This document shows positions 42,764-50,626 of a stretch of DNA of 64,000 bases, piece after piece. The notes under the pieces are model-generated. The model worked only from the letters and a program-made list of their open reading frames with translations, had not been told where the DNA came from and searched no databases. A program made the position numbers and the translations under genes. How positions within the stretch are numbered: position 1 is the stretch's first letter; the number at the start of each line of letters is the position of its first letter. The stretch is from a virus: the IMG/VR virus record IMGVR_UViG_3300033142_000925, positions 16,784-80,783 of that record. One strand, 5' to 3'.

Positions 42764-44158
42764 TTAGAACCAACCGAGATTAGCTGGACTGACATTTTTG
42801 ATGTAAGCGTGCTGCTCTTCTTTCTTCAGCGCCAAGGCACCAAATAAGAGCATGAGGAAAGGATACACGGCTTCATTTGTGGGATACAAATCGAATTTCA
42901 TTAATGGCAAAAATTGAAACCACTCTATCGCATCGTATATCTCATCCATGGTAAGGATGAAGATGTCAGATGTTCCGGGGAGGCTCGCATTGTCGTCAAC
43001 GATTGCATCTGCATCGCCGTCCACATAGGTTGAAAAATATCCCATGAAACGAACATCGCTGCCGTCGGCTGCACCCACTTTGGACCTGTATACCGCATAA
43101 GCGGTGATCGAGGCGTCAGGGGTAACCGATACGGAAAATACGTTCGTATCGCCGACAGTCGTAATAGTATCAGAATCTTCAGTGGAGGCAAGGCCCTCAC
43201 CATATCGATTCACTGCGGAAACTTTATAGTGATACTCACCAAGGTCCCCTGCTGCAAAGTACGAATCGCCGGTTGCTGTTCTGGTAATGCTGTTGATGGT
43301 GACCTGTGCAGGTCGAAGCGCTGTCAGGGTTGAAGCTACGGGAGCCGCACCTTCGTTGATGAATACGTCATCGAGCATTTCCAGTTTCCCGAATGGAGTC
43401 GGATACTCATTGAATATGGCAGCACCAACATCCTGACCTGACTGAAACCGCACGCGATCTCTGATCAAGTTCTGAAGATCCTGATGGACCATGGTGGAAG
43501 AAAGCAGCAAGCTACCTTTTCCATACTGATCACGAATCTGGCGTGAGCCATCATTGATCAGTTTTTCTACCGATGAACCGGAAGCAGTCGCCCCACGTGC
43601 ATCAAGCACATTGGATGTAGCCTGCTGTTTGATTCCTTTCGGCTGTTCGGGAAAGATTGTGTCATTCCCGTTAAACATTGCCTTCTCAACTTCGCGGATT
43701 ACCCACAAAGCTCCGGCATTCTGTTCAATGGTCAGGGCATTCTCGATCATGTTCGAGAGAGTCGCCTGCAAAGTCGCCTTTCGGAGAGTCTGCAAGTACT
43801 TGGCTGTCTCATACACACGAGCAATGGTCTGGTCAGCTTCCTGACTCTGGCCACCTTCAGGCACCCATGCTCCATCGCTGGAACCTACTGCCGTACGCTT
43901 GTCCCACTGGTGAACAGGGCTGGCTATGGGTTTCTTTTTCACCCGCTGGAAGAGGCGAGCCTCATCCTGCGACCACAACACGTTTACGAGCGTGTTTTCA
44001 AGGGATTCCGGGATCAATGCACGGCCACCAGCAAACCCGCTGGCGTCTACACCTGATCCGGCTTCTAACGCTTTAGTGAGTTCCTGTAGGACCTCAACGT
44101 TACCGAAGTCTCCGTGTCCCACGAAGTTCTGAGGGAATAGTTCAGGATTTATGTTCAT
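42764..44158 (-). CDS. major capsid protein, HK97 fold with Ig-like insertion
   Basis: A 464-residue protein in the slot after protease and scaffold. The N-terminal part carries LWSQDEARLFQRVKKKPIAS and QWDKRT-VG, then WVPEGGQSQEADQTIARVYETAKY, typical of the E-loop/N-arm region of phage HK97-fold capsid proteins, and a spine-like ALTIEQNAGALWVIREVEKAMF. Residues about 285-395 form an Ig/FN3-type insertion (GEYHYKVSAVNRYGEGLAS, then TPDASITAYAVYRSK) that should project from the capsid surface. The C-terminal domain ends with WFQFLPLMKFDLYPTNEAV. Residues about 35-55 (GVDASGFAGGRALIPESLE) closely resemble a segment of the protease gene product. Confidence 0.85.
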   Translation of the reverse strand: MNINPELFPQNFVGHGDFGNVEVLQELTKALEAGSGVDASGFAGGRALIPESLENTLVNVLWSQDEARLFQRVKKKPIASPVHQWDKRTAVGSSDGAWVPEGGQSQEADQTIARVYETAKYLQTLRKATLQATLSNMIENALTIEQNAGALWVIREVEKAMFNGNDTIFPEQPKGIKQQATSNVLDARGATASGSSVEKLINDGSRQIRDQYGKGSLLLSSTMVHQDLQNLIRDRVRFQSGQDVGAAIFNEYPTPFGKLEMLDDVFINEGAAPVASTLTALRPAQVTINSITRTATGDSYFAAGDLGEYHYKVSAVNRYGEGLASTEDSDTITTVGDTNVFSVSVTPDASITAYAVYRSKVGAADGSDVRFMGYFSTYVDGDADAIVDDNASLPGTSDIFILTMDEIYDAIEWFQFLPLMKFDLYPTNEAVYPFLMLLFGALALKKEEQHAYIKNVSPANLGWF

Positions 44159-44839
44159 TTAATTACCCTCCTTCATGAGCGCTTCAACCTTCTGGTCTAC
44201 CCGGTCATTCCGGTTTCCCAGTTGGTTCTTGTTGATGCGTCCCTCGATCATACCGGCCTCAGTGAGGTCGATCTTCCCGGCGCGGACCCATTCTCGTGAT
44301 TTCTGAAGCACGGTCATATTGTCGTACTCCACTTTCCCGCCTTCAAATCGGCTCTTATTCAGAACCTTGACGGACTGGCTTCGAACCGGAGTGCCCCCGA
44401 TCTGACGGATCATATCGGCTGTACTTTTTTCGAGTTTGGCAGTCATCAGGAGAACTTCTCCCTGACTCTTCACCATTTTCTCTACCCGGTTGAACTTTGC
44501 CTGCATGGACTTGCTTAGCTGCATGATGGTTTCATCCATCGCTTTAGTAAGCTGGCGCAGGAAAGGTTCGACATCAATTGCCGCAGCCGCGTTCGGATCT
44601 TCGGCAAGGATTTCAGAGATGGACTTTTCGTAATCCATATCCTCTTCTTCCTCTTCCTCAGACTCGTCTTCGTCTTCGGCATCTTTTGACTTGCCCTTGG
44701 GCTCGTCGTCATCTTTGGCCTTCCGAAGTGATTCTTCCGAATCGGATTCCAACGACTTCTGGAGGTCGGTCAAGGCGTCGTTGAAATCCTTTTCGATGAG
44801 TTCATCATCCAGAAGAACTTCTTGTATTGCTTCACTCAT
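44159..44839 (-). CDS. capsid scaffolding protein
   Basis: A 226-residue protein placed between protease and capsid genes. Residues about 38-70 are extremely acidic (EDEDESEEEEEEDMDYEKS), followed by a long helical/coiled-coil region (about 90-150, RQLTKAMDETIMQLSKSMQAKFNRVEKMV) and a basic C-terminus, the classic scaffold composition. Scaffold proteins nucleate prohead assembly and are then removed, often by the protease encoded just upstream. Stop and capsid start are separated by one base. Role based on composition and gene order. Confidence 0.7.
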   Translation of the reverse strand: MSEAIQEVLLDDELIEKDFNDALTDLQKSLESDSEESLRKAKDDDEPKGKSKDAEDEDESEEEEEEDMDYEKSISEILAEDPNAAAAIDVEPFLRQLTKAMDETIMQLSKSMQAKFNRVEKMVKSQGEVLLMTAKLEKSTADMIRQIGGTPVRSQSVKVLNKSRFEGGKVEYDNMTVLQKSREWVRAGKIDLTEAGMIEGRINKNQLGNRNDRVDQKVEALMKEGN

Positions 44840-44865
44840 ACTGTGAAACCCTCCAAGTGATATTT

Positions 44866-45663
44866 TTACCTTCCCGCCCCAACAACGTTAGGGATTTTCC
44901 GGGATAGGTAGTTGATAATTTTAGCTGCTGAATTGCCTTCATATCCTCTATCGTATACGAAGTTAAGCATGTCATTATAGCTACCAATCTTATTATCTCT
45001 GACTGCTTTTAAAAGGTCACCAAACATTCCCCGTAGTTCTTCCGGGGGAACCATATTGTCGACCGTTGATCCCTGAAGACTCTCAGGACTGAGGGCACGA
45101 CCGCCTGTAAATACAGACGCATCTACTCCACCACCCGCCATGAGTGCTTTAGCGAAAGCGGCGAACGGTACCATCTGAACACCACCAAGAGTCCCATCAT
45201 TGACGGGCCTATGTGTGATCGCGGTTTCGTCCCATATAACTTGCTTGATTGCATTCTCGCTCTTTTGGAGAATACCACCACCGATTGAAGCGCCGAGGCG
45301 CTTTGCCCCACTCTGGATATTCTTCCAAACCTTCTGTGCGATGTCGTTGGCCTGATACAGATAACCTTTTACAAGGGTCCTGTGATCTTTAGTGAACTTC
45401 ACTTCCAACGGTTCGCCGATGATGAATCCCGGATCATGTGTCGCTTTATGCTTGTGATCCCACGATAGAACACCGTGCGAGAGGAAGTAGTCGGCGGCTT
45501 TCTGTAAGGCCGCCATGTCTACGGTCTCTCCGTCCTGATCTTTCATCTCGTTAGAGGCTTGGAGATAGACTATCCACTGCCCATTTTCTTCGGCGCCCTT
45601 GATAAGGACATCGCTGAATGGGCTGTAGAATGGGTTGCTAAGCTGTGCAATTCCCTGTCTCAT
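44866..45663 (-). CDS. prohead maturation protease
   Basis: A 265-residue protein resembling phage prohead proteases of the XkdF/U35 type: VYLQASNEMKDQDGETVDMAALQKAADYF, then LSWDHKHK (candidate catalytic His), LVKGYLYQANDIAQKVWKNI and RLGASIGGGIL (candidate catalytic Ser). It precedes the scaffold, as usual. The C-terminal about 90 residues include GVDASVFTGGRALSPESLQ, nearly the same as an early segment of the major capsid protein (GVDASGFAGGRALIPESLE). This suggests a shared processing or assembly signal, or a past duplication. Catalytic residues are assigned by pattern only. Start ATG 45663 with GGGAGAG ahead, directly after a terminator hairpin. Confidence 0.75.
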   Translation of the reverse strand: MRQGIAQLSNPFYSPFSDVLIKGAEENGQWIVYLQASNEMKDQDGETVDMAALQKAADYFLSHGVLSWDHKHKATHDPGFIIGEPLEVKFTKDHRTLVKGYLYQANDIAQKVWKNIQSGAKRLGASIGGGILQKSENAIKQVIWDETAITHRPVNDGTLGGVQMVPFAAFAKALMAGGGVDASVFTGGRALSPESLQGSTVDNMVPPEELRGMFGDLLKAVRDNKIGSYNDMLNFVYDRGYEGNSAAKIINYLSRKIPNVVGAGR

Positions 45664-45680
45664 CGTTTCACTCTCCCATT

Positions 45681-45725
45681 AAAAAAACCCATCTCACCTG
45701 ATATTGCAATATCAGCCAAGATGGG
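45681..45725 (-). terminator. Rho-independent terminator/attenuator in front of the capsid operon
   Basis: On the minus strand a stem CCCATCT/AGATGGG encloses a second perfect 18-base palindrome (CTGATATTGCAATATCAG, 45698-45715), and seven T residues follow (45681-45687). The run ends only about 18 bases ahead of the protease start codon, leaving no room for a separate promoter after it. It is therefore probably a regulated attenuator or partial terminator controlling capsid gene expression. Confidence 0.7.
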
Positions 45726-45754
45726 GCTTCAATGAGCCTCTTTTAGTAAAGGTC

Positions 45755-45780
45755 CAAATGGTCACTCGGGAATCCATTTG
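45755..45780. repeat. 26-bp dyad element E3 (intergenic)
   Basis: Starts CAAATGGTCACTCGGG and ends CATTTG. The first 16 bases are identical to E1 read on the minus strand. It lies about 4-30 bases downstream of the possible transcription start of the promoter at 45791-45820 and just upstream of the terminator hairpin, a position where a bound protein or RNA hairpin could control the capsid operon. Confidence 0.82.
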
Positions 45781-45790
45781 CCTTAATTAA

Positions 45791-45820
45791 ACTATACCAC
45801 AGGATGGCCGTTTGAAACAA
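45791..45820 (-). promoter_or_regulatory. possible promoter ahead of the capsid operon
   Basis: On the minus strand TTGTTT (45815-45820), then 18 bases, then TATAGT (45791-45796), inside the last codons of the upstream Zn-finger gene. Two mismatches in the -35 and one in the -10, so only moderate support. Its context (a 26-bp dyad, then a terminator) makes it worth noting. Confidence 0.4.
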
Positions 45821-46190
45821 GTGCTTTGCAGTGGCGACATTTCACCTCCACAAGTGCCTTCTCTAACCCTCGACCTTTCAACAGAAGAGCGCCGCAATCA
45901 GGACACCGAAACTCATCAAGGTCCCCTCCAATCACAAGATTGAAACTCTTCTTGACTGTTTTCTTCCAATCCTTCTTGCCGCCCTTCCACTCATCCACTG
46001 TTTGCTTCTTCTTCGCTCGTTCCTTACTGAACTTCGGTTTGAACTCACCCGTCCGGGCCATACGTTTATAGATTCCTACAATGTACTCGTAGTCCTCACC
46101 GTGACCTTGTTCTTCGGCGCGTTCTTTGGCGAGCTTCCACTTCTCTTCGTCGAAGGGCTCACCATGTACCGTCTTCCAGTTAGGAGGCAT
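45792..46190 (-). CDS. small Zn-knuckle protein
   Basis: A 132-residue basic protein. The N-terminal half has EEKWKLAKERAEEQGHGEDYEYIVGIYKRM, a helical pattern I associate with small phage proteins encoded near portal and capsid genes. The C-terminal half holds CPDCG (about residues 96-100) and CRHC, a zinc ribbon, ending in a hydrophobic tail. Function unknown; nucleic-acid binding is plausible. It overlaps the promoter signal at 45791-45820 and ends just ahead of dyad E3. The gap to the next upstream gene is five bases. Confidence 0.55.
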   Translation of the reverse strand: MPPNWKTVHGEPFDEEKWKLAKERAEEQGHGEDYEYIVGIYKRMARTGEFKPKFSKERAKKKQTVDEWKGGKKDWKKTVKKSFNLVIGGDLDEFRCPDCGALLLKGRGLEKALVEVKCRHCKALVSNGHPVV

Positions 46191-46195
46191 TTGAT

Positions 46196-46507
46196 TTATT
46201 CGCCGAATACTTTCGGAAAGCTCTTCACCAAAAGGTCTAACTCCACGGCGGAAAGAGAGCGGGCTGCAAGTCTTTTCATTGCAACGCGAAGGTCTTCCAC
46301 ATCCAACGGTTTCACTTTCTTCGCTTTCGCTTTGGGTGCTTTCACAACTTCTGCTTCACTGGTTTTCTCAACCGCTCCCTCATCAGGCTCGGTTGCCGGG
46401 GTCTCAACGGTGGGAGTATCTGCTCCGGTTTCGTTGATCTCTTCGTCCTTAGATTTTTCGTCTCCTGCTGTCAGCACATCGGCCTCCTTGTCTTTGTCTC
46501 TTGCCAT
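46196..46507 (-). CDS. acidic/basic two-part small protein, unknown
   Basis: A 103-residue protein from ATG 46507 (AAGGAG eight bases ahead); the frame is open nine codons further. The first about 60 residues are very acidic and Thr/Glu/Asp-rich. The C-terminal about 40 residues are basic with a helix (DVEDLRVAMKRLAARSLSAVEL). It looks disordered with a single docking helix. Unknown role; placed at the start of the capsid gene block, it could be a scaffold- or portal-associated assembly factor, but this is a guess. Confidence 0.45.
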   Translation of the reverse strand: MARDKDKEADVLTAGDEKSKDEEINETGADTPTVETPATEPDEGAVEKTSEAEVVKAPKAKAKKVKPLDVEDLRVAMKRLAARSLSAVELDLLVKSFPKVFGE

Positions 46508-46583
46508 CGGTTTGTCTCCTTGCCCGCTCTTCACGGGTTATTTAATACTCTAAGTATATCACAGGTCCAACGGACCTCAAAAC

Positions 46584-46599
46584 CTTGTTCTGCTATAAT
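46584..46599 (-). promoter_or_regulatory. 16-bp element shared with the replication promoter
   Basis: The 16 bases ATTATAGCAGAACAAG (minus strand) occur identically here and at 8355-8370, overlapping the -10 and start of the replication promoter. Here they lie in the 98-base gap between the MuF gene stop and the next start. There is no good -35 at the expected distance (only TTGATC further upstream). It may be a promoter recognised by the phage's own sigma-like factor. An extended -10 (TGCTATAAT) can be read on the opposite strand, so direction is not settled. Confidence 0.5.
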
Positions 46600-46602
46600 T
46601 GT

Positions 46603-47766
46603 CTAATTCCACGGGGTCGGTTTGATCAATTTTTCAGGATCGTCTATAGGCTTCTGAAGCCTTGCGCCCTCCCGCATAGCCGCCTCCATAGACGCTCTGA
46701 ACTTCGCATCGATGTCCTCAAACCCCTGAATGTACTTCACCCACGTACATCGACAGTGCGGGTGCTGAGTCCCAGCAGCTACCCACCAGTCAGCACGTCG
46801 GCGGCCATAGTTGTCTTTCCCCGGCCAGATCGCAGTGTACATTGTACCATCTATCATTACCTGATCGCCACTGTCAGGGGGTTCCGGCAATAGGACCACG
46901 ACCCTATCATTCACTTGACCCACACAAAACGGGCACGCCTCCGATGAGGATATGCCCTTCATGAATATCGTTTCATCCGGTCGCGCCCGGTCCATCTCTG
47001 TAATGAGTTGACCGTTGTTCATGGAGTTTCCGATCTCGGTCTCAGCTATACGCCGCCAGTCCCGATTCATCTCTCCGAACTTATCGAATAGATTCTCCCG
47101 GAGTTCCCGGTGACTCTGCCGATTCTTGATACCAGTTTGTAGGGTGTCATGGATCTTTTTGTACTGGTTCTGCTTCAGGTCCACAATCAACTCACCAGCG
47201 TGTTGCTGAGCAAAAGCTACGGTGTTCTGCCATAGCGGACCCTTCAGTTTGTTCATAGTGTCATCTACTGCATCCCGGACACTCAGATATCCGGCAGACA
47301 GAGAATCGTCAATGCTCATACCTTTGAGCAGCTTCCCCAGCGCAAGAGCGTGAGATGCGATCCGTTCCTCTTCTGGTGCATAGATATAATTGAATACCTT
47401 CAGGATGTCCCGCTTGATGATCTTCCACTGGCCTTTTGTCAACGGCTTCCCACTCTTTGGATCTATGAATATTCGGTTGTTCAACAGGAAGGGATCAGTC
47501 GAGGCTTTCGCCATGCCGATCCACTTCGAGGATATGACATTGTACATCTTGATCAGGTGCCGCTCGATACGGTCCTTGCTGAATGCTTCCAGTTCCCGGA
47601 CAGATCGAAACGGGGAGACCTCTTTCTGCTGTCTCTCAGAGTCGTATCCCAGCGCCTTGGTCAGCGCTGTTATTGCTTTGTCAAACTTCAATTCGGGATG
47701 GTGATGAAGGTTCTTGAGTTCAAGTACTATATGTGATTCACGAGTTTGAGAGCAAAGTTCACACAC
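46603..47766 (-). CDS. MuF/SPP1 gp7-like minor head protein
   Basis: A 387-residue protein. GTG 47766, following AGGGAGGGG, is preferred; a TTG seven codons earlier is an alternative. A CELC knuckle lies at the N-terminus. The central part is helical with WKIIKRDILKVFNYIYAPEEERIA. The C-terminal MuF domain shows WRRIAETEIGNSMNNGQ, SEACPFCVGQ and HPHCRCTWVKY, hallmarks of the SPP1-gp7/MuF family. These proteins sit inside the head near the portal and influence DNA exit. In some phages they carry toxin domains; here the ADP-ribosyltransferase-like protein is a separate gene nearby. Confidence 0.82.
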   Translation of the reverse strand: MCELCSQTRESHIVLELKNLHHHPELKFDKAITALTKALGYDSERQQKEVSPFRSVRELEAFSKDRIERHLIKMYNVISSKWIGMAKASTDPFLLNNRIFIDPKSGKPLTKGQWKIIKRDILKVFNYIYAPEEERIASHALALGKLLKGMSIDDSLSAGYLSVRDAVDDTMNKLKGPLWQNTVAFAQQHAGELIVDLKQNQYKKIHDTLQTGIKNRQSHRELRENLFDKFGEMNRDWRRIAETEIGNSMNNGQLITEMDRARPDETIFMKGISSSEACPFCVGQVNDRVVVLLPEPPDSGDQVMIDGTMYTAIWPGKDNYGRRRADWWVAAGTQHPHCRCTWVKYIQGFEDIDAKFRASMEAAMREGARLQKPIDDPEKLIKPTPWN

Positions 47767-47968
47767 GTCCGTGGCCCCTCCCTGCAAGGAAGGAACAATA
47801 GTTCAACCAGATCGAGGTATCCGTGGTCAGGTAGTCTTTTATCATTCTGCTACCCTCATCCATACTCCGATTCAGTGCGGCTTTAATATTTTTAGGGGGA
47901 GCTTTCCGGCCCATGTACTTACACCACTTTGCGAACCTGTCACCGGTTCTTAATGCTTCTGATCTCAT
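47759..47968 (-). CDS. small basic protein, unknown
   Basis: A 69-residue Lys/Arg-rich helical protein with two Cys and several Trp/Tyr, no recognised family. Its ATG overlaps the upstream gene stop as ATGA, and its end overlaps the MuF start (GTGTGA), so the three genes are translationally coupled. Accepted because of this packing. Position between putative packaged proteins suggests an internal head or assembly protein. Confidence 0.5.
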   Translation of the reverse strand: MRSEALRTGDRFAKWCKYMGRKAPPKNIKAALNRSMDEGSRMIKDYLTTDTSIWLNYCSFLAGRGHGRV

Positions 47969-48867
47969 GCTCCATACCTCTCCATATAGTTCCGATACCC
48001 TGACGAATGCTCCATCCTGAAGATGAAGTTATTCCGGGTACGCTTACTCGCGATCTGGTTCAGTAGGAATGCCTTGGCGAACGAATATGGAATCTTGATC
48101 TCCGCCTTCGCTGTCGCCCGTGTACGTTCCTTCTTTTTAACAATCTGCTTCACTCGGATCGTGAGGCTATCACCTTTATATTTCAGGTCCATGTCCTCAG
48201 CTTTCTTCGGGAGAATCCATTTCTTCTTCCCATTCGGTAACCCGGCTGTCAGCTTCGCAACCTTGGTTTTTATCATAGCACGAATATGAGAAGTAGACAG
48301 GTCCCCGGTCACTGACCAGCCGCCCATCCTCTTCTTTTCAGTCTTCACTCGGGACGCTTTCATAACCGGCAGCGCCGTGTCGTGCTTGCCTTCCTCATAG
48401 GTCCTGTATTCCTTGCCTTTCTTCGAGGTCTTTGTAATCGTCAGCTTGACCTTGGGCTTGGTAGAAAATCGTTCCTTCAATTGAATCAGTGACCGACCGA
48501 TCAGGTCCACAACTGCTTTCTTGTCACCAACAGGTGCGGGGGTTGATTTTACCCGGTCGACCACATCCTTATAGATTTGATGGGCCGTATCCGCTGGACC
48601 GTTCTTGATCGCTTCTACCAGACCCTCGAATCCTTTGATGTTCCGGGCCTGCATAACAGCGTCAACCTCGCTGCCAAGGTTGGTTGTCATTGCATAGTTG
48701 AAATATTCCCGGCCACGTCGCCACGAGTCAGCGAGTACCTGCTTTTCACCTTTCTGACCGCCCTCTACGACAACCCATTTCTTGCCGACCTTCTTACGGG
48801 TTGTCCCGTCGGCCCATGTGTGGGTTTCGCCCTGTGCGGCTGCCTTAGCTTTCAGTATCAGGTTCAT
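47965..48867 (-). CDS. basic protein of the packaged-protein cluster, unknown
   Basis: A 300-residue Lys-rich protein. ATG 48867 with AGGAAG ahead is chosen; the frame is open 22 codons further into the ART gene. It opens with LILKAKAAAQGETHTWADGTTRKK and then VGKKWVVVEGG, the type of short aromatic/basic leader seen in several neighbours (TopIB, polyvalent protein, 56356-56850). The body is helical followed by a beta-rich, very basic domain (about 150-290). No enzyme motif recognised. Overlaps the ART-like gene by 23 bases. A virion-internal or DNA-associated role is inferred. Confidence 0.5.
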   Translation of the reverse strand: MNLILKAKAAAQGETHTWADGTTRKKVGKKWVVVEGGQKGEKQVLADSWRRGREYFNYAMTTNLGSEVDAVMQARNIKGFEGLVEAIKNGPADTAHQIYKDVVDRVKSTPAPVGDKKAVVDLIGRSLIQLKERFSTKPKVKLTITKTSKKGKEYRTYEEGKHDTALPVMKASRVKTEKKRMGGWSVTGDLSTSHIRAMIKTKVAKLTAGLPNGKKKWILPKKAEDMDLKYKGDSLTIRVKQIVKKKERTRATAKAEIKIPYSFAKAFLLNQIASKRTRNNFIFRMEHSSGYRNYMERYGA

Positions 48868-50623
48868 CTTTCTTCCTATGAAGCGGTTCGTCGAAGATGG
48901 ATTCCATTCTCGCGATCCGGTCGTCGAATGCATTCTGCATAGCCTTCAGCAAAGCCATCTCAGATACGGTGGCATATACCATATTATAAACGCCCTGCGT
49001 CTCAACCTTGGTGATCGTGATAGAGGGGGCCCTCACTATAAACTCATGCTCATGTGCATGTTCAGATATGCCACTGGCCTCAGCCGCGCTATAGTTGACT
49101 TCGTTCACATCCTCAATCAGTTCGTCAATATCAATACCTTTGATCTTCTTGCTCTCACTGGTAAAGTCGTTGGCCAGAACAATGACAGTTCCTCCGGCAT
49201 TCGCGAATCCTTTTGCTGTTGACTCCTGAGTAGAAAATGAAGCCATGCCTACAGGAATCACATCCCCTACCTTCGCTACCTTCCAGTCATCATTACCTGT
49301 TCCCCTGTACAGTTCATTATGAGTAGCGGTCATCATTTTAGCCAAGACCACATCCCCTGTATTGTTGTAAGCTACTGACCCCGGATCGAGCCCGTCCCGT
49401 CGTTTGGTATCCGCTTCCTTTACAATAGATCGAGTTTCCCTAACATTATTTCCACGGACCCATTCACCAATAGTATTCAGATCGTCAGCGTCCCATTCAA
49501 GATCACTACGATCAGTCATGGTAAAATCTTCAAGGTCACCTCCGGCCTCTTCCTCAGCCTCATCCAATACTTTTTGTACCCAGTCCTCAGTACCAGATAT
49601 GCTCATACCATTATTGATCATCATGGAAAGCGCTTCACCTTCCTCAACTTCTATATAATCATTCGAATCTGAAAAGCTCCATACATCACTATCGGACAAA
49701 ATCGGATTTCCTTGATGCTCCCACCAATCCTTGATTTGATCTATATCCACCTCGCCATACTCATCAGTAGCATTATTATTGATATACGCAAAAGCCTCAG
49801 ATGTAGCTACAGCATCATCCCAATCAAGATCCCCTTCCATAGCAAGGCCCATTTCAAACCATTGACTATCATTGGAGTTATCGATAAAACCTTGAATATC
49901 CTCATTCGTTTTCAGGTGTTCACGAATCCATGTCCGAGCATCCAATCGGAGACCTTCGTTGCCGTAGTCCTCATCCTCATCTTCCCGGTCCATAACCGTG
50001 TTAATGATATGAATGGTTGCTCGTTTGATATCGTCTTCAGTAATCGGTTTTGGTGCTTCTTTCATATCGAAGTCAGCCGTATCCTCAAACCAACTCTCGG
50101 CCTTGTCCTGAATGAGTCCCGCCTTGCCGATTATATCATTCATCTTGTCTTCGCCATGCGTATCCAATGTATTTATCGCACGCTCTTTGAGATCCGCCGC
50201 AGATTCCCCGGACCCGCCGGTTACTACTTTCAGACCGGTGGATACCTCAGTCACCACCACGTCAGGGCCTACGCTGTTGTTTCTCTCAATCTCCCGGTGA
50301 ACCACAAACGACTTACCGAACTTATCGAATCTCTCCACAATAGCTTTGTCAGGTATTCGTATCGCCTCTTTAACAACATTAGTGGAACCCTCGTCCGGCT
50401 GCTTGTCCCGGAGAACGTACACACGGTTATCGCCCTTCGGTCCTTTCGGTACCGGAGCCGGGAGCATAACAAGGTCTTGATGGTTGATGATCGTGGGATT
50501 CTTTGGGGCCTGATCAGGGCGCACATAGAATGTCTGGATAAAAGGCTTTCCCTTCCTTGAGACCATTCGTTTTACTGGCACGAGCCCTTTCCGACTCATG
50601 GTTGCCTTGATCAGTAGTCGCAT
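48845..50623 (-). CDS. ADP-ribosyltransferase-like protein, probably packaged in the head
   Basis: A 592-residue protein whose C-terminal about 170 residues contain the R-S-E signature of ADP-ribosyltransferases: Arg440 in ELYRGTG, the Ser-Thr-Gln motif at about 464-466 in ASFSTQEST followed by GFANAGGTVIVL, and Glu525-x-Glu527 in HEHEFIV. Such enzymes transfer ADP-ribose from NAD to host proteins; T4 Alt is injected with phage DNA and modifies RNA polymerase. The N-terminal about 110 residues are basic and could be a packaging region; the middle is acidic and helical (about 170-380). It is encoded two genes ahead of MuF, in a block of probable head-internal proteins. The target is unknown. 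Catalysis is inferred from motif pattern. Confidence 0.72.
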   Translation of the reverse strand: MRLLIKATMSRKGLVPVKRMVSRKGKPFIQTFYVRPDQAPKNPTIINHQDLVMLPAPVPKGPKGDNRVYVLRDKQPDEGSTNVVKEAIRIPDKAIVERFDKFGKSFVVHREIERNNSVGPDVVVTEVSTGLKVVTGGSGESAADLKERAINTLDTHGEDKMNDIIGKAGLIQDKAESWFEDTADFDMKEAPKPITEDDIKRATIHIINTVMDREDEDEDYGNEGLRLDARTWIREHLKTNEDIQGFIDNSNDSQWFEMGLAMEGDLDWDDAVATSEAFAYINNNATDEYGEVDIDQIKDWWEHQGNPILSDSDVWSFSDSNDYIEVEEGEALSMMINNGMSISGTEDWVQKVLDEAEEEAGGDLEDFTMTDRSDLEWDADDLNTIGEWVRGNNVRETRSIVKEADTKRRDGLDPGSVAYNNTGDVVLAKMMTATHNELYRGTGNDDWKVAKVGDVIPVGMASFSTQESTAKGFANAGGTVIVLANDFTSESKKIKGIDIDELIEDVNEVNYSAAEASGISEHAHEHEFIVRAPSITITKVETQGVYNMVYATVSEMALLKAMQNAFDDRIARMESIFDEPLHRKKDEPDTES

Positions 50624-50626
50624 CTG

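Noticed and set aside
46584-46601. Plus-strand promoter from the extended -10 TGCTATAAT
   Set aside because: No -35 hexamer at a suitable distance and no plus-strand gene follows; kept only as an ambiguity of the shared 16-bp element.
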